NCBI RefSeq assembly: GCF_008935055.1
Contig: NZ_CP043028.1
Span: forward strand, 1,335,901 to 1,399,900
Source: Pseudobutyrivibrio xylanivorans
Lineage (GTDB): Bacteria > Bacillota > Clostridia > Lachnospirales > Lachnospiraceae
Direction of reading: 5' to 3'
Length of the DNA stretch: 64,000 bases
Shown here piece after piece: positions 25,115-34,819 of the stretch. Every line of letters begins with the position of its first letter. Position 1 is the stretch's first letter. Both the position numbers and the translations under genes were made by a program. The notes under the pieces are model-generated. The model ran no database searches, was not told the origin of the DNA, and saw nothing but the letters and a program-made list of their open reading frames with translations.

Positions 25115-28100
25115 TTACTTTCCTAACAGTTTTGATAACCAAGCAAACTTGCCTGCCTTAGCCAAGATTGCTGCTGCGCCTGCTAAGATTATAACAGAAC
25201 CAGCTGCAACTGGCACTACTGGGAATGACTTTTCTTCACCAGCTGCTGGTGTCTCTTCCTCAGTAACTGTCTCAGGCTGTGGATCAAGTGAAGCCTCAGC
25301 TACATCTTCAGTAGTATCCTCTTCTATCTCTGCACCTGCAACAATTTCTTCTGAAGCTTCCTCAACAGCCTCTTCTGTATTATTGTTGATAACTGCATCT
25401 CTGCGAGCTCTATGTCTGTTAACAATTCCTCTGAGTGCCTTACCAATTGGTGTATTCTCAATTGGAGCAAGGACTGCATCAACTACCTTATCAACAACGT
25501 TTGTGATTGCCTTAACTACTTTGCTAATGTTAGCACTTGCAGAGCCGCCGTTGTTTCCGCCATTGCTTGGCTTCTCTGGCTCTGGAGTAGGAGTTGGCTC
25601 TACGCTTGGTGTAGGCTCAGCCTCTGTTGCAAGAACAATGTCATCACAGTTGCGAACTCTGAATACAGGAACTGAAACATCAGAATCTCCCTCTGGGTGC
25701 ATGTAAAGCACACCAGCTGCTGTAACCTTAGCTCCAACCTTTACGAAATCACCAATAGTGTTAATGCCTGTTGTGCCAGACTTGATGTAACCATCGATGA
25801 AGATAGCTGCCTCAACACCTGTTGAATCCTTGAGCCAGAACTCAGCTACTGTTCCGTCATCGTTGAACTCAACACGAGTAACCTCACCTGTTGTCTGAAG
25901 AAGCTGACCACCGAGATTCTCATAATCCATAGCTGTCTTTGTATCAACTACCTTTGGTGCCCATACGTATGGCTCATCATCAAGAATCTTAGATGAGATA
26001 ACCTTGAGCTCCTTATCACCCTGATACTGTGAAACATATCCAACAATACGCATCTTTGTACCAATTGCAAGACCTGCTGTTGCATATGGGAAGATATCCA
26101 TACCGCCTGTCTCATCCTGAATGTAGATTGTGTCGAAGAAGGTTGTGTTCTCGTTATCGGTACCAGATGTTACATAACCCTCAACAGCAAATACCTCATT
26201 CATCTTACCTGCACGAGCCTCTGCGATTGTAGCTGTTGGAAGCTCTACTGTAACACCATCAAGGATGTTGTTAACGATTGTGTGGTTTGTATATGGAAGA
26301 GAATCGTTGTTGTCCATCTCTGCCTTTACTTCGAAGTCTGAAATGAATACGCCACCAGCTACGAAGATGTCACCACCAGCCTTTGTATGCTGTGTTGCAA
26401 GGAATGTAACATTGCCAAGGTTGTCATTCTTGATTCCCTTAACTCCGTTATCAAGTGCACCTGGCTGTGCATTTCCAGTAGCATCCTTGCAGTCTACTGA
26501 ATAAGTTGTATCAAAGCCATTTACAAGCCACTGTGCCTCGTCTACAAAATCTGTAGCCTTAGCATTTGAAATATCAACTGAGCAGCCTGAGTACTGGCTG
26601 TATTTCTGACCTTCACTTAAGCCCTTAAGGAAGCCTGACTCTACATTGTAAGTAGTAGGATACATTCTGTATACCTGACCACCGTTATTTGTGTCGTCAC
26701 AAACCTCATCAGAACCCATGCGGATTGTAGCGCCAATAGCTTCAAGAAGCTTGTTCTGCTCTGTAGCTGTCTGGCCGTCTGTTGTATCTGAGTAATCAGC
26801 AAGACCACATACGATTACAGAACCACCATTTGCTACATAATCCTTAACCATAGCAATAAACTCATCACTATAGTGTGAAACTGTGTAATCACCAGCATTT
26901 GCTGTACCGCTCTTCTTTGCAGGAGCTGAAACAACAAGTAATGCGCATTTTTCAAGCATCTCTGGTGTAATTTCCTTTGTCTCAACCTGAGCGCGGATAT
27001 TCTTCATAGCGCAGATTGAAATGAAAGCTGACATGTTGCCGCCATAGTAGCCAGTAACATAGTCATTGTAATGTGTACCATCGATAATTACGTCTGTGAC
27101 CATCTCAGGAACTGCGTAGCTAACCTGGAGCTTATCAGTATATACCTTCTTAACTCCATTTAATGTAGCGTAAACTGTTACCTCGTAAGTAACCTGGCCA
27201 GCCTCGTTATAAACGAAGTCTGTCTTATAGGTTGCTGTACCCTGTGATGCAACAGATGTAAGACCTGCTTCCTCACCTGAAAGGCTTACAACCTCTGTCT
27301 CCTTGTTATCCACATCCTTAAGAACGATATCAATGTGGTCGATTGTAAGAGCTTCTGACTCATTGTTGTATAAATCAACATTTACATCAAGGCTCTCACC
27401 CTTTACAGGAAGAACTGTGTTTGTGTATGTCTTGTTGATACCACAAGCCTCAACCTCACCTACCCATACAGGAGCTGTAACAGCGATATCGCCATCATCC
27501 TCTGTAATCTTGAGGTAGTAGTATGAATAGCTTGAAGGTACCTCGAATGTAACTGTCTCTTCGTTTGTAGAAACATTCTGAGCTGCAATTGACTGACCAC
27601 CGTTTACGATAACCTCAACGCGACCAATCTTTGAATCTGTAGGATCAGAAATCTCTGCCTTGAGCTCTACAGTATCACCTACTGCATCCTTCTCAAGGAT
27701 TGTACCCATGATGTTGTTATCAAGTGTGTAATATACGCTAAGGTCGTTATCCTCTGTTGCGTAAATACGATAATTTCTCATTGCATCATAGATAGCATTT
27801 TCATCATTTGTATCAGCAAGCATTACTGTACGTGCTGTATTGGCATCGCCCCACTTACCCTTGTGGTTATCCTGGTTGTTAGTAGGAGCTACGTGCCATC
27901 CCTTATCAAGGGCACGAGTGTAGTACTCGTATGATGGGAAGTAACCTGAAGAACCGATTGTTCCTTCACCGTTACCAACCTCAATCATTGTGATTAATGC
28001 GTCATTCTCCTCTGAATAGTAAGAGAAATCCTGGAAGTCACCGAAGGTTGTACCTGGGTGGTTGAACTGGCTGATTGAATCAGGAACAGTTCTAAGTGCA

Positions 28101-31100
28101 GCATAGTAGTTATTTAATGCTGTTGAATATGTGCTAAATGCTGTCTGTGTACGGCTCTGGAAACCTGGTGTGTTGAAGGTGTTCATATGACCAAGTCCGT
28201 TTGACCATGTCATCTCATAACCGTATGCACATGTAAACTTGTCTGTAGAGTACTGCTTAACAAGGTTGTGAGCGTATGTCCACTCATCTGTATCAGCCTT
28301 ATCAACGTTCTCTGTAATCTTTGACTCCTTCTCATTGTCGATTGAGTTAGAGTGGTCTGTGATTACTGTAAAGTCCATGTTTGGAACCTTTGTTACATGC
28401 TCCAAAGCGTCCTTAAGTGAACCAGCACCGTCAGAAATATTTGTGTGTGAGTGAATCTGACCAAAGTAAATGTTGTACTTGTCATTAAGCTTCTTTGTAA
28501 ACTTAAGTGTTGAAACTGCGCTGTCTACATAGCCCTTCTTTGTAGCCTTTACCTGAAGCTGTGATGGAAGCTCCTTAAGCTGGAATGAACCTGTATATTC
28601 AACCCAGTCATCATGCTCTTCCTCAGCCTTCTCCTCAGAAGCTGACTCCTCAGATTTGTTTTCATCTACTGAAGTATTATCATCAGCTGCAATCTCTTCA
28701 TCTGTACGATATCTATAGTAGATTGTTGCGCCCTCAGTCTTAGACTTGAGTGTAATCTTCTGACCTTCAAATACTGCTCCGCCGTTTGGTGCTGCCTTTA
28801 CAGCTGCAACCTGAGCCTGAGTGTACTGATATCTAACTGTGATACTCTTTGTAAGACCATTTTTTGTAGCGTATGCAGAAACTGTTGCTGGAAGCTTTGT
28901 AAGCTCAACCTTCTTTTCTGCATCATACTTTGCATAGTCGCTGCCATTTACTGAGTAGAAAATGTCTGCGTCTGCTGTTGCTGATGTAAGCTCGATTAAT
29001 TTGCCCTCAGCAACGTCGCCACCTGCTGGGTTTGCCTTAACAAATCCACAAATGTCATTTGAAACAACTGGGTTACCCACAACCTTAACTGTGTCAAGGC
29101 GAATTGTTCCACCACTTGTTGGCTCCTTCTTGCCCTGAGCATCCATGTTTCCTGTTGGAACAAGTCTGATGTAGAGCTTCTCTGCATTTGCTGCTGCATT
29201 TGGAACATCAAATGTAAAGTTTACATAATATGTAGGTGCTAAAGAAGGCTTTGCAATACCATCTGTGATATCACCTGAACCAGAAACCTCGAATGGCTCC
29301 TGAACTGCCTTGCCGTTCTCGTCAACCTTGTCGCCAGCCTTGTAAGCTGTGTACTTGTATGAATAAGTACCTGTCTTAAGATCCTTGAAGCTCTCACCAT
29401 TTGTAGAATACTGCATCTGGAATGCACCTGATGCTGTCTTAGAAGCACGCATTCTGAATGAAAGCTTTGCATTGCCATAACCTGTTGTAGAAAGTGCAAA
29501 CTGCATATAGTCAGTAGCCTTTGCTACACCAGTTGAACCCATATAGAAGCTTGTTGAACCAGTTGTTGTGCTGGTTGCAGATGTGTATGGCTGTGAAAAC
29601 TTGCCATCTACAACTGCTGTGTACTTAACGTTCTTGTCAAGCATATCGTTGGTCTCGTATAAGTCACCATTGATATACTCTTTTGCTGTCTCAACATCAT
29701 CATAGTGTGCATTTCCTGCCCACTGTGCGATTGTAAGCTCGTCCTCAGCGTAGTCAAGCTTAACTGTCTTCTCGCCCTCTTCAAGAGCGTAGAAGCTGAA
29801 CTCATAAGCGTTAGATGCCTTGAATCCATAAAGTGAGAAGCCACTGTAGTACTCAAGAGCCTGCACGCTTGAACCAACCTTTGCGAATGCATTCTTTAAG
29901 TAGTACTTGCCTTCTGCACTTGCAGCCTCCTGAGTCCAAAGGCTATTGTCTGTCTTCTCATCAGCAAGTACAAGATTTGCTAAAGTCTTTGTCTTGCCAT
30001 TTGCCTCTGTTTCAACAAGACTTCCTGTGAGATACTTGTCATCAGCTGTCTTGAATGAATAGTAGCCGTTATCATCAACTGCAACTGTAAGAACTGCTGC
30101 ATTTAAATCCTTTGTCTCAAGAGTTCCATCCTCTGAAACTTCAACTTCTACATCCTTGAGCTTACCATTTGTGGTAGCCTCTGATGTCATAAGCTTCTTT
30201 CCTGCTGGATAGTAAACAACTACCTGATCACCATCGTAAAGCTCTCTTGTAAGGAGCTTACCAATTGTGTTATCTGTAGGCTCATCCTTTTTCTCTCCAA
30301 GAGTTGGATAAGTGTAAGCTGTAAGAAGGAATGCATCCTTTTTGTCACCAGCCACATAGCTGTAAGTTGTGAATGCGTTGTAGTACTCAATGTACTGAGC
30401 CTTATCGATGTCCTTCTTCTTGTCATGATATACAGCATTTACATTCTTTACTAAGAAAGAACCGTCCTCCTCAGACTCGATTGTCCAAAGGCTGTACTCG
30501 TTCTTCTCTGCCTCGAATAAAAGGCTACTTCCTGTCTTACCAGATGTAAGATACTTAGTTGTAAGTGTATCACCATCAATGATATCTGATGTGATGTAAA
30601 ACTCGCCGTCCTTCTCAGCCTTTACAAGCTTAAGCTTTGCAATTGTAGGCTGCTCCTCAGCGATAGCGAGATGATTATCCTCGTTGATTGTTGTATCAAC
30701 AGCTGCAAGCTTCTTGCCTGAAGCAGTTGTTGAAAGAACCTTTTCATTATTGAATGCAAGAACAAATTCCTGCTCCTCATCAAGCTTTGAAATATCTGTA
30801 ATCTTTGAACCTGCTGCAAGCTTGTACTCGAAAGTAGCTACTTCGCTCTTCTCATCATCGAGTCTTGCCTGAGCATAGATTGTTGTATCCTTTGTTACTT
30901 CGATTGCTTCCTTATAAGCGCTGAACTTATCGTCGTCGCCTGTAAGGTTGTAGTAAATCTTAGCATCTTCAGTCTCGCATGTAAGCTCAACCTTTGTGCC
31001 AAAATCAACATCGCCTGCCTCTACTGAAACCTTTGGTGCAGCAACTGTAACAGTCTCGCCTGCAACCTTTGATGTGAGCTTGTAGAATGCAAGTGTCTGG

Positions 31101-31993
31101 CCCTTTGTGTTGCCAGTAGTGTTTGTGTATGCACGCCAGTCTGACTTGTTATAAACCCCAAGGTAACGGACTGCATCCTTTGAATCTGTAGCAGCAAGAT
31201 ATCCATCTACAACATCCCACTTAGCTCCCACTAAATCCTTTGGAGCCTTGGCAGCTCTTATACCATTGTTTGTTGCAGTAGTATAAAGATAATCAGAACC
31301 ATTTGTAATAGTATAGAAAGTCTTTGTAACAGTTTCTTCCTGCTCCTCTTCTTTCTTTTCTTCTTCCTTATCTTTATCCTCGTCCTTTACTTCCTCTGTC
31401 TCTGCCTTCTCAACAGTATCAGCTTTCTTATCCTCTGTTACTGTTTCATCAGCCTTTGACTCAGACTCTGTCTTAACCTCTGAAGTTCCCTTAACCTCTT
31501 CAGACTCAGAATCCTTTTTCTCCTCTGTTGAAGACTTCTCCTCTGTTGAAGACTTCTCCTCAGCAGGAGCTTCTTCTTTCTCCTCTGCTGATTCTTCAGA
31601 AACCTTTGATTCCTGAACTGTAGTTACTTCTGCCTCAGTATTGCTTACGGCATTCTTAACTACCTTCTCCTCAACAGTATTCTTTGTAATTGTCCAAGCG
31701 TAATCCTTGTCGCTGCCATCAGCGATTGTAAGAGCACCATTATCAACTGTTCCTTGAACAGCAACTGGAGCTTTTCCTGTAGATGCGTTTGGTAATACAT
31801 AGGTTTCGCCATCAGAAGTTGTCATTGTGATGGCAATAGAATCACTAGATGTGATGTCGGATAGACTGACTTTAGTCCAGATATGATGTGTCTCTTCAGC
31901 CATAGAAACGAAAGAAACATCGGTGTAAGCTAGGGAAACCACCATTAATAAAGAAAGAACTAAAGAAAGCCCTCTACGAGCCAGTTTTTTCAT
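25115..31993 (-). CDS. Giant surface protein with PHP metallo-phosphoesterase domain (CehA/McbA-like)
   Basis: 2292 residues. Signal peptide 1-32; Glu/Lys/Ser-rich acidic segment about 115-225; a chitobiase-C-terminal-like beta domain near 330-395 and two more near 1030-1170; two long repeats with LWTxExx-type motifs in between; a PHP domain beginning at GQIHSHTNISDG (about residue 1178) with FTVITDHSNSID and later HPGTTFGDF; a glutamine-amidotransferase-like domain from about 1633; an OB-fold domain about 1924-2010 (AVEGYVTSG, IYIQDETGGMDIF) of the kind found in secreted nucleases; Pro linker; C-terminal membrane helix 2260-2285. No LPxTG is seen. Phosphodiester or phosphate-ester cleavage outside the cell is the likely role. 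Confidence 0.85.
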   Translation of the reverse strand: MKKLARRGLSLVLSLLMVVSLAYTDVSFVSMAEETHHIWTKVSLSDITSSDSIAITMTTSDGETYVLPNASTGKAPVAVQGTVDNGALTIADGSDKDYAWTITKNTVEEKVVKNAVSNTEAEVTTVQESKVSEESAEEKEEAPAEEKSSTEEKSSTEEKKDSESEEVKGTSEVKTESESKADETVTEDKKADTVEKAETEEVKDEDKDKEEEKKEEEQEETVTKTFYTITNGSDYLYTTATNNGIRAAKAPKDLVGAKWDVVDGYLAATDSKDAVRYLGVYNKSDWRAYTNTTGNTKGQTLAFYKLTSKVAGETVTVAAPKVSVEAGDVDFGTKVELTCETEDAKIYYNLTGDDDKFSAYKEAIEVTKDTTIYAQARLDDEKSEVATFEYKLAAGSKITDISKLDEEQEFVLAFNNEKVLSTTASGKKLAAVDTTINEDNHLAIAEEQPTIAKLKLVKAEKDGEFYITSDIIDGDTLTTKYLTSGKTGSSLLFEAEKNEYSLWTIESEEDGSFLVKNVNAVYHDKKKDIDKAQYIEYYNAFTTYSYVAGDKKDAFLLTAYTYPTLGEKKDEPTDNTIGKLLTRELYDGDQVVVYYPAGKKLMTSEATTNGKLKDVEVEVSEDGTLETKDLNAAVLTVAVDDNGYYSFKTADDKYLTGSLVETEANGKTKTLANLVLADEKTDNSLWTQEAASAEGKYYLKNAFAKVGSSVQALEYYSGFSLYGFKASNAYEFSFYALEEGEKTVKLDYAEDELTIAQWAGNAHYDDVETAKEYINGDLYETNDMLDKNVKYTAVVDGKFSQPYTSATSTTTGSTSFYMGSTGVAKATDYMQFALSTTGYGNAKLSFRMRASKTASGAFQMQYSTNGESFKDLKTGTYSYKYTAYKAGDKVDENGKAVQEPFEVSGSGDITDGIAKPSLAPTYYVNFTFDVPNAAANAEKLYIRLVPTGNMDAQGKKEPTSGGTIRLDTVKVVGNPVVSNDICGFVKANPAGGDVAEGKLIELTSATADADIFYSVNGSDYAKYDAEKKVELTKLPATVSAYATKNGLTKSITVRYQYTQAQVAAVKAAPNGGAVFEGQKITLKSKTEGATIYYRYRTDEEIAADDNTSVDENKSEESASEEKAEEEHDDWVEYTGSFQLKELPSQLQVKATKKGYVDSAVSTLKFTKKLNDKYNIYFGQIHSHTNISDGAGSLKDALEHVTKVPNMDFTVITDHSNSIDNEKESKITENVDKADTDEWTYAHNLVKQYSTDKFTCAYGYEMTWSNGLGHMNTFNTPGFQSRTQTAFSTYSTALNNYYAALRTVPDSISQFNHPGTTFGDFQDFSYYSEENDALITMIEVGNGEGTIGSSGYFPSYEYYTRALDKGWHVAPTNNQDNHKGKWGDANTARTVMLADTNDENAIYDAMRNYRIYATEDNDLSVYYTLDNNIMGTILEKDAVGDTVELKAEISDPTDSKIGRVEVIVNGGQSIAAQNVSTNEETVTFEVPSSYSYYYLKITEDDGDIAVTAPVWVGEVEACGINKTYTNTVLPVKGESLDVNVDLYNNESEALTIDHIDIVLKDVDNKETEVVSLSGEEAGLTSVASQGTATYKTDFVYNEAGQVTYEVTVYATLNGVKKVYTDKLQVSYAVPEMVTDVIIDGTHYNDYVTGYYGGNMSAFISICAMKNIRAQVETKEITPEMLEKCALLVVSAPAKKSGTANAGDYTVSHYSDEFIAMVKDYVANGGSVIVCGLADYSDTTDGQTATEQNKLLEAIGATIRMGSDEVCDDTNNGGQVYRMYPTTYNVESGFLKGLSEGQKYSQYSGCSVDISNAKATDFVDEAQWLVNGFDTTYSVDCKDATGNAQPGALDNGVKGIKNDNLGNVTFLATQHTKAGGDIFVAGGVFISDFEVKAEMDNNDSLPYTNHTIVNNILDGVTVELPTATIAEARAGKMNEVFAVEGYVTSGTDNENTTFFDTIYIQDETGGMDIFPYATAGLAIGTKMRIVGYVSQYQGDKELKVISSKILDDEPYVWAPKVVDTKTAMDYENLGGQLLQTTGEVTRVEFNDDGTVAEFWLKDSTGVEAAIFIDGYIKSGTTGINTIGDFVKVGAKVTAAGVLYMHPEGDSDVSVPVFRVRNCDDIVLATEAEPTPSVEPTPTPEPEKPSNGGNNGGSASANISKVVKAITNVVDKVVDAVLAPIENTPIGKALRGIVNRHRARRDAVINNNTEEAVEEASEEIVAGAEIEEDTTEDVAEASLDPQPETVTEEETPAAGEEKSFPVVPVAAGSVIILAGAAAILAKAGKFAWLSKLLGK

Positions 31994-32385
31994 TACCTAT
32001 CCTCTCCTCCTTAAACATTTTTGACACACCCAACAAAAAAGACGATCTCCATTCCCAACCATCATTATTTGAATTGCTTAAATGATTTGGTATATGTCGA
32101 TCGTACTTTCAAATCGTTATGTCGTGTAATGCTAGAGTAACATTACATAGTCGCCTTTTCAATAGAAAATTCACACAATGTTCACATTTCATCATAATGT
32201 ACAAAATTTTTACAATGTTCTGTGCTTTTTAGTGGTTGCCGATAATATTCCCAAACTTAAATTGTGTTTTAGCTACTTTCAATTAAATCTTTAGTCTGAT
32301 AAAACAGTAACATGACACTTTGCTACAGTTAAGGGTCAATGGTAAAATAGGTGTTGAATTATTAAGTATCACAAAGGGGATTCTG
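31994..32385. promoter_or_regulatory. Divergent spacer between PHP protein and nth genes
   Basis: 392 bp, strongly AT-rich. The giant gene has AGGAGGAGAGG just before its ATG. A 7-bp dyad TGTAATG/CATTACA lies at 32125-32131 and 32141-32147. No ORF, RNA gene or clear promoter hexamer pair was recognised. Confidence 0.4.
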
Positions 32386-33018
32386 ATGAGAAAAAAAGAA
32401 TTAGCTCTTATTGTAATAGAAAGATTAAGAAAGGAATATCCCGACAGCGACTGCACCCTCGACTATGATGATGCATGGAAGCTGTTGGTCTCTGTACGCC
32501 TTGCTGCCCAGTGCACCGATGCCAGAGTAAATGAAATCGTTCCTTCATTATATGAAAAGTTTCCTACAATATCTGCCTTGGCTGATGCCGACGTAGCTGA
32601 GGTTGAGGCAATTGTACGTCCTTGTGGCCTTGGCAAATCAAAAGCCAAAGATATAGTGGCCTGCATGAGAATGCTTAGAGATGTTTACGACTGCAAAGTT
32701 CCTGACACCATGGAGGATTTACTGAAGCTTCCAGGTGTTGGTCGTAAGTCCGCAAACCTGATTCTTGGAGACGTGTTTGGTCAGCCTGCCATCGTAACCG
32801 ACACCCACGCCATTCGTCTTTCAAACCGCATCGGCCTTGTGGACAACGAAAAAGATCCAACCAAAGTCGAAATGGCTTTACGCAAAATAATACCACCAGA
32901 AGATGGCAATGATTTATGCCATCGTCTGGTGGATCATGGTCGTGCCATCTGCACCGCACGCACAGCACCTTACTGTGACAAGTGCTGTCTTGCGGATGTG
33001 TGCAAAAAGCGGATATAG
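32386..33018 (+). CDS. nth: Endonuclease III (base-excision DNA glycosylase/AP lyase)
   Basis: Removes oxidised pyrimidines and cuts at AP sites. 210 residues from the ATG at 32386, placed by AAAGGGG; the open frame's 22 extra upstream codons are unlikely. The helix-hairpin-helix LKLPGVGRKSANLILG carries the catalytic Lys, and the catalytic Asp lies in TDTHAIRLSNRIG. The iron-sulfur loop reads CTARTAPYCDKCCLADVC, i.e. spacing C-x7-C-x2-C-x5-C against the usual C-x6-C-x2-C-x5-C. Confidence 0.94.
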   Translation: MRKKELALIVIERLRKEYPDSDCTLDYDDAWKLLVSVRLAAQCTDARVNEIVPSLYEKFPTISALADADVAEVEAIVRPCGLGKSKAKDIVACMRMLRDVYDCKVPDTMEDLLKLPGVGRKSANLILGDVFGQPAIVTDTHAIRLSNRIGLVDNEKDPTKVEMALRKIIPPEDGNDLCHRLVDHGRAICTARTAPYCDKCCLADVCKKRI

Positions 33019-33024
33019 AACCAC

Positions 33025-33060
33025 GTAAAAAAAGTAGGCCACCTCGAAAGGCGGCCTTAA
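33025..33060. terminator. Terminator between nth and radical SAM gene
   Basis: AGGCCACCT (33036-33044) pairs with AGGCGGCCT (33049-33057), loop CGAA/TTCG. The minus-strand tail is CTTTTTTTACG, so it mainly serves the radical SAM gene, but its place between convergent genes would suit both. Confidence 0.88.
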
Positions 33061-33066
33061 TCAAAT

Positions 33067-34587
33067 TTATGCTGTTCTATGTCTATTATTATGTTTCTTT
33101 ATCTTATGCGTGTGTTGAGACACTGACTCAGTCTTCTGCTCAAATGCTGCAAGGTCAGGATTATCTCTGTGATTTTTGCAATAGTTTTCATAAACAGGAG
33201 TTTTATGCTTCTGACTTTCCCAGATTTCATCAGCGACGGGAGCCCATTCTTTTGCATAGTCGTCGGCTTTTTCACAGAGATGTTCAACAGATTCTGGCGA
33301 TTCCAAATTTGTCTGGCACGCACCAGTTTCATTTACCATCTTGCGGAGAAGCTCAGGGTTTTCAAGCATAGGGCAAGGTCTTAAATGATTTCTGTTGAAT
33401 GGCTGTCCTTCGTGATAAGCCATGAATAGCGGGCTCTGCAATATTTCTAAAATAGATTTCTCGCGTATGTTTGAATCTGAATAGTGAATAAACACGCATG
33501 GTTCAGCATCCCCATTGGAGTTGATATGGAAATAGTTGCGACCACCTGCGATGCAACCACCAACAAATTCTCCATCGTTCTGAAAGTCCATTGGGAAGAA
33601 CTCAATGTCACTTTTATCGGAACGAATTTCACGTATTCTTTCTATCATCTTTCTTCGCTGTTCTACTGTAGGCATCAATTCCTTAACAGCATTGTTTCCA
33701 ACTGGCATGTAGTGGAAATAAAAACCGAAGCGTGCGCCCTTAGATGCAATAAAGCGAAGGAAATCGTCACTAGTGACGGCTTCAATATTATCTCTTGTAT
33801 AGCAAATCGAAGTGCCATAGACAATCCCGTATTTCTTTAAAAGATCCATGGCCTTCATTACGGCATCATAATGGCCTTCACCTCTACGTTTATCATTTGT
33901 CTCTGGCGTGCCTTCTATAGAAAGCATAAATGTAAGATTTCCTAACTCAACGACCTTTTTACAAAGCTCCTCATCAATAAAAGTTGAATTTGAATATGCA
34001 GCAAAGAAGCAATCATTATGCTTCTCACAAAGTCTAATAATGTCCTTCTTTGCGCACATTGGCTCTCCCCCTGTCATCATATAGACATAAACACCAAGCG
34101 CCTTACCCTCAGTGACGATTTTATCCATATCCTCAAAGCTCAGCTTTGCCTTATGTCCATATGTACCTGACCAACAACCAACACAATGCATATTACAAGC
34201 CATTGTTGGATCAAATAATATCAACCAAGGGATGTTGCAATTGTATTTTTCTCTGTTGGCACGAATCATTTTAGTTCCCCTGAAAAAGGCTTCGTATCCG
34301 AGATTTAGCGCCATCTTATGAACATACTTTGGATTAGATTCATCGATAACCTTGTTAATAAAGTTAACCCAGCGGTTATCTGAATTTTGAAATGCCTTTC
34401 GAACTTTATCCAGGCTCTCTTTTTTAGCACCATCTTTCCCCCAAAACTTTTCAGCGTAATCGATTAGCTGCAGATAGTAATCAGTTCTGTGGGAGTTGTC
34501 ATTTAAGTTACTTAAGAATTTGTGTATAGCAAGAGAAAAAGTTTCTCGCTGAATTGAATGTTTTATACTTGCAATTGTGTTTGCCAT
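33067..34587 (-). CDS. Radical SAM protein with SPASM-like C terminus
   Basis: 506 residues. About 110 helical N-terminal residues precede the radical SAM barrel. The [4Fe-4S]-SAM site is CNMHCVGC (C-x3-C-x2-C) near residue 137, with the GGEP motif in MMTGGEPMCAKKDI. The C-terminal part has further cysteines (GGCIAGGRNYFHINSNGD, AEPCVFIHYSDS, LRPCPMLEN, GACQ) as in SPASM auxiliary-cluster proteins. It belongs to the large group of DUF3463-like or PqqE-like proteins whose substrates are unknown. It has a basic tail (HKIKKHNNRHRTA). No peptide precursor gene is evident nearby. Confidence 0.82.
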   Translation of the reverse strand: MANTIASIKHSIQRETFSLAIHKFLSNLNDNSHRTDYYLQLIDYAEKFWGKDGAKKESLDKVRKAFQNSDNRWVNFINKVIDESNPKYVHKMALNLGYEAFFRGTKMIRANREKYNCNIPWLILFDPTMACNMHCVGCWSGTYGHKAKLSFEDMDKIVTEGKALGVYVYMMTGGEPMCAKKDIIRLCEKHNDCFFAAYSNSTFIDEELCKKVVELGNLTFMLSIEGTPETNDKRRGEGHYDAVMKAMDLLKKYGIVYGTSICYTRDNIEAVTSDDFLRFIASKGARFGFYFHYMPVGNNAVKELMPTVEQRRKMIERIREIRSDKSDIEFFPMDFQNDGEFVGGCIAGGRNYFHINSNGDAEPCVFIHYSDSNIREKSILEILQSPLFMAYHEGQPFNRNHLRPCPMLENPELLRKMVNETGACQTNLESPESVEHLCEKADDYAKEWAPVADEIWESQKHKTPVYENYCKNHRDNPDLAAFEQKTESVSQHTHKIKKHNNRHRTA

Positions 34588-34683
34588 TATTCTACCTCCA
34601 TCTACAAATAACCTTCTTTAAGTTAATGGTAGGCTGAATAGCCAGATACAGCAATAATCATCAATTGAGTTGTGTTGACAAAA

Positions 34684-34711
34684 GATATACATTACTAAAA
34701 ATATGTATATC
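34684..34711. promoter_or_regulatory. Operator-like inverted repeat upstream of acyltransferase gene
   Basis: GATATACAT (34684-34692) is the exact reverse complement of ATGTATATC (34703-34711). TTGACA stands just before it (34675-34680) and TATAAT lies at 34748-34753. The dyad is well placed to bind a dimeric regulator of the divergent pair. Confidence 0.5.
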
Positions 34712-34819
34712 AACCTGAATTTACTGGCAAAATCCTATCTATGATGATATAATTCTGAACATTGCTGACTTAAAATATAGTGATTAAGATTCAAACACAT
34801 AGATATGGAGGAAAATAGA

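Noticed and set aside
25149..25706. Long plus-strand ORFs inside the PHP protein gene
   Set aside because: They are shadows of the acidic, repetitive C terminus: Ser/Thr/Ala-rich, with no ribosome site.
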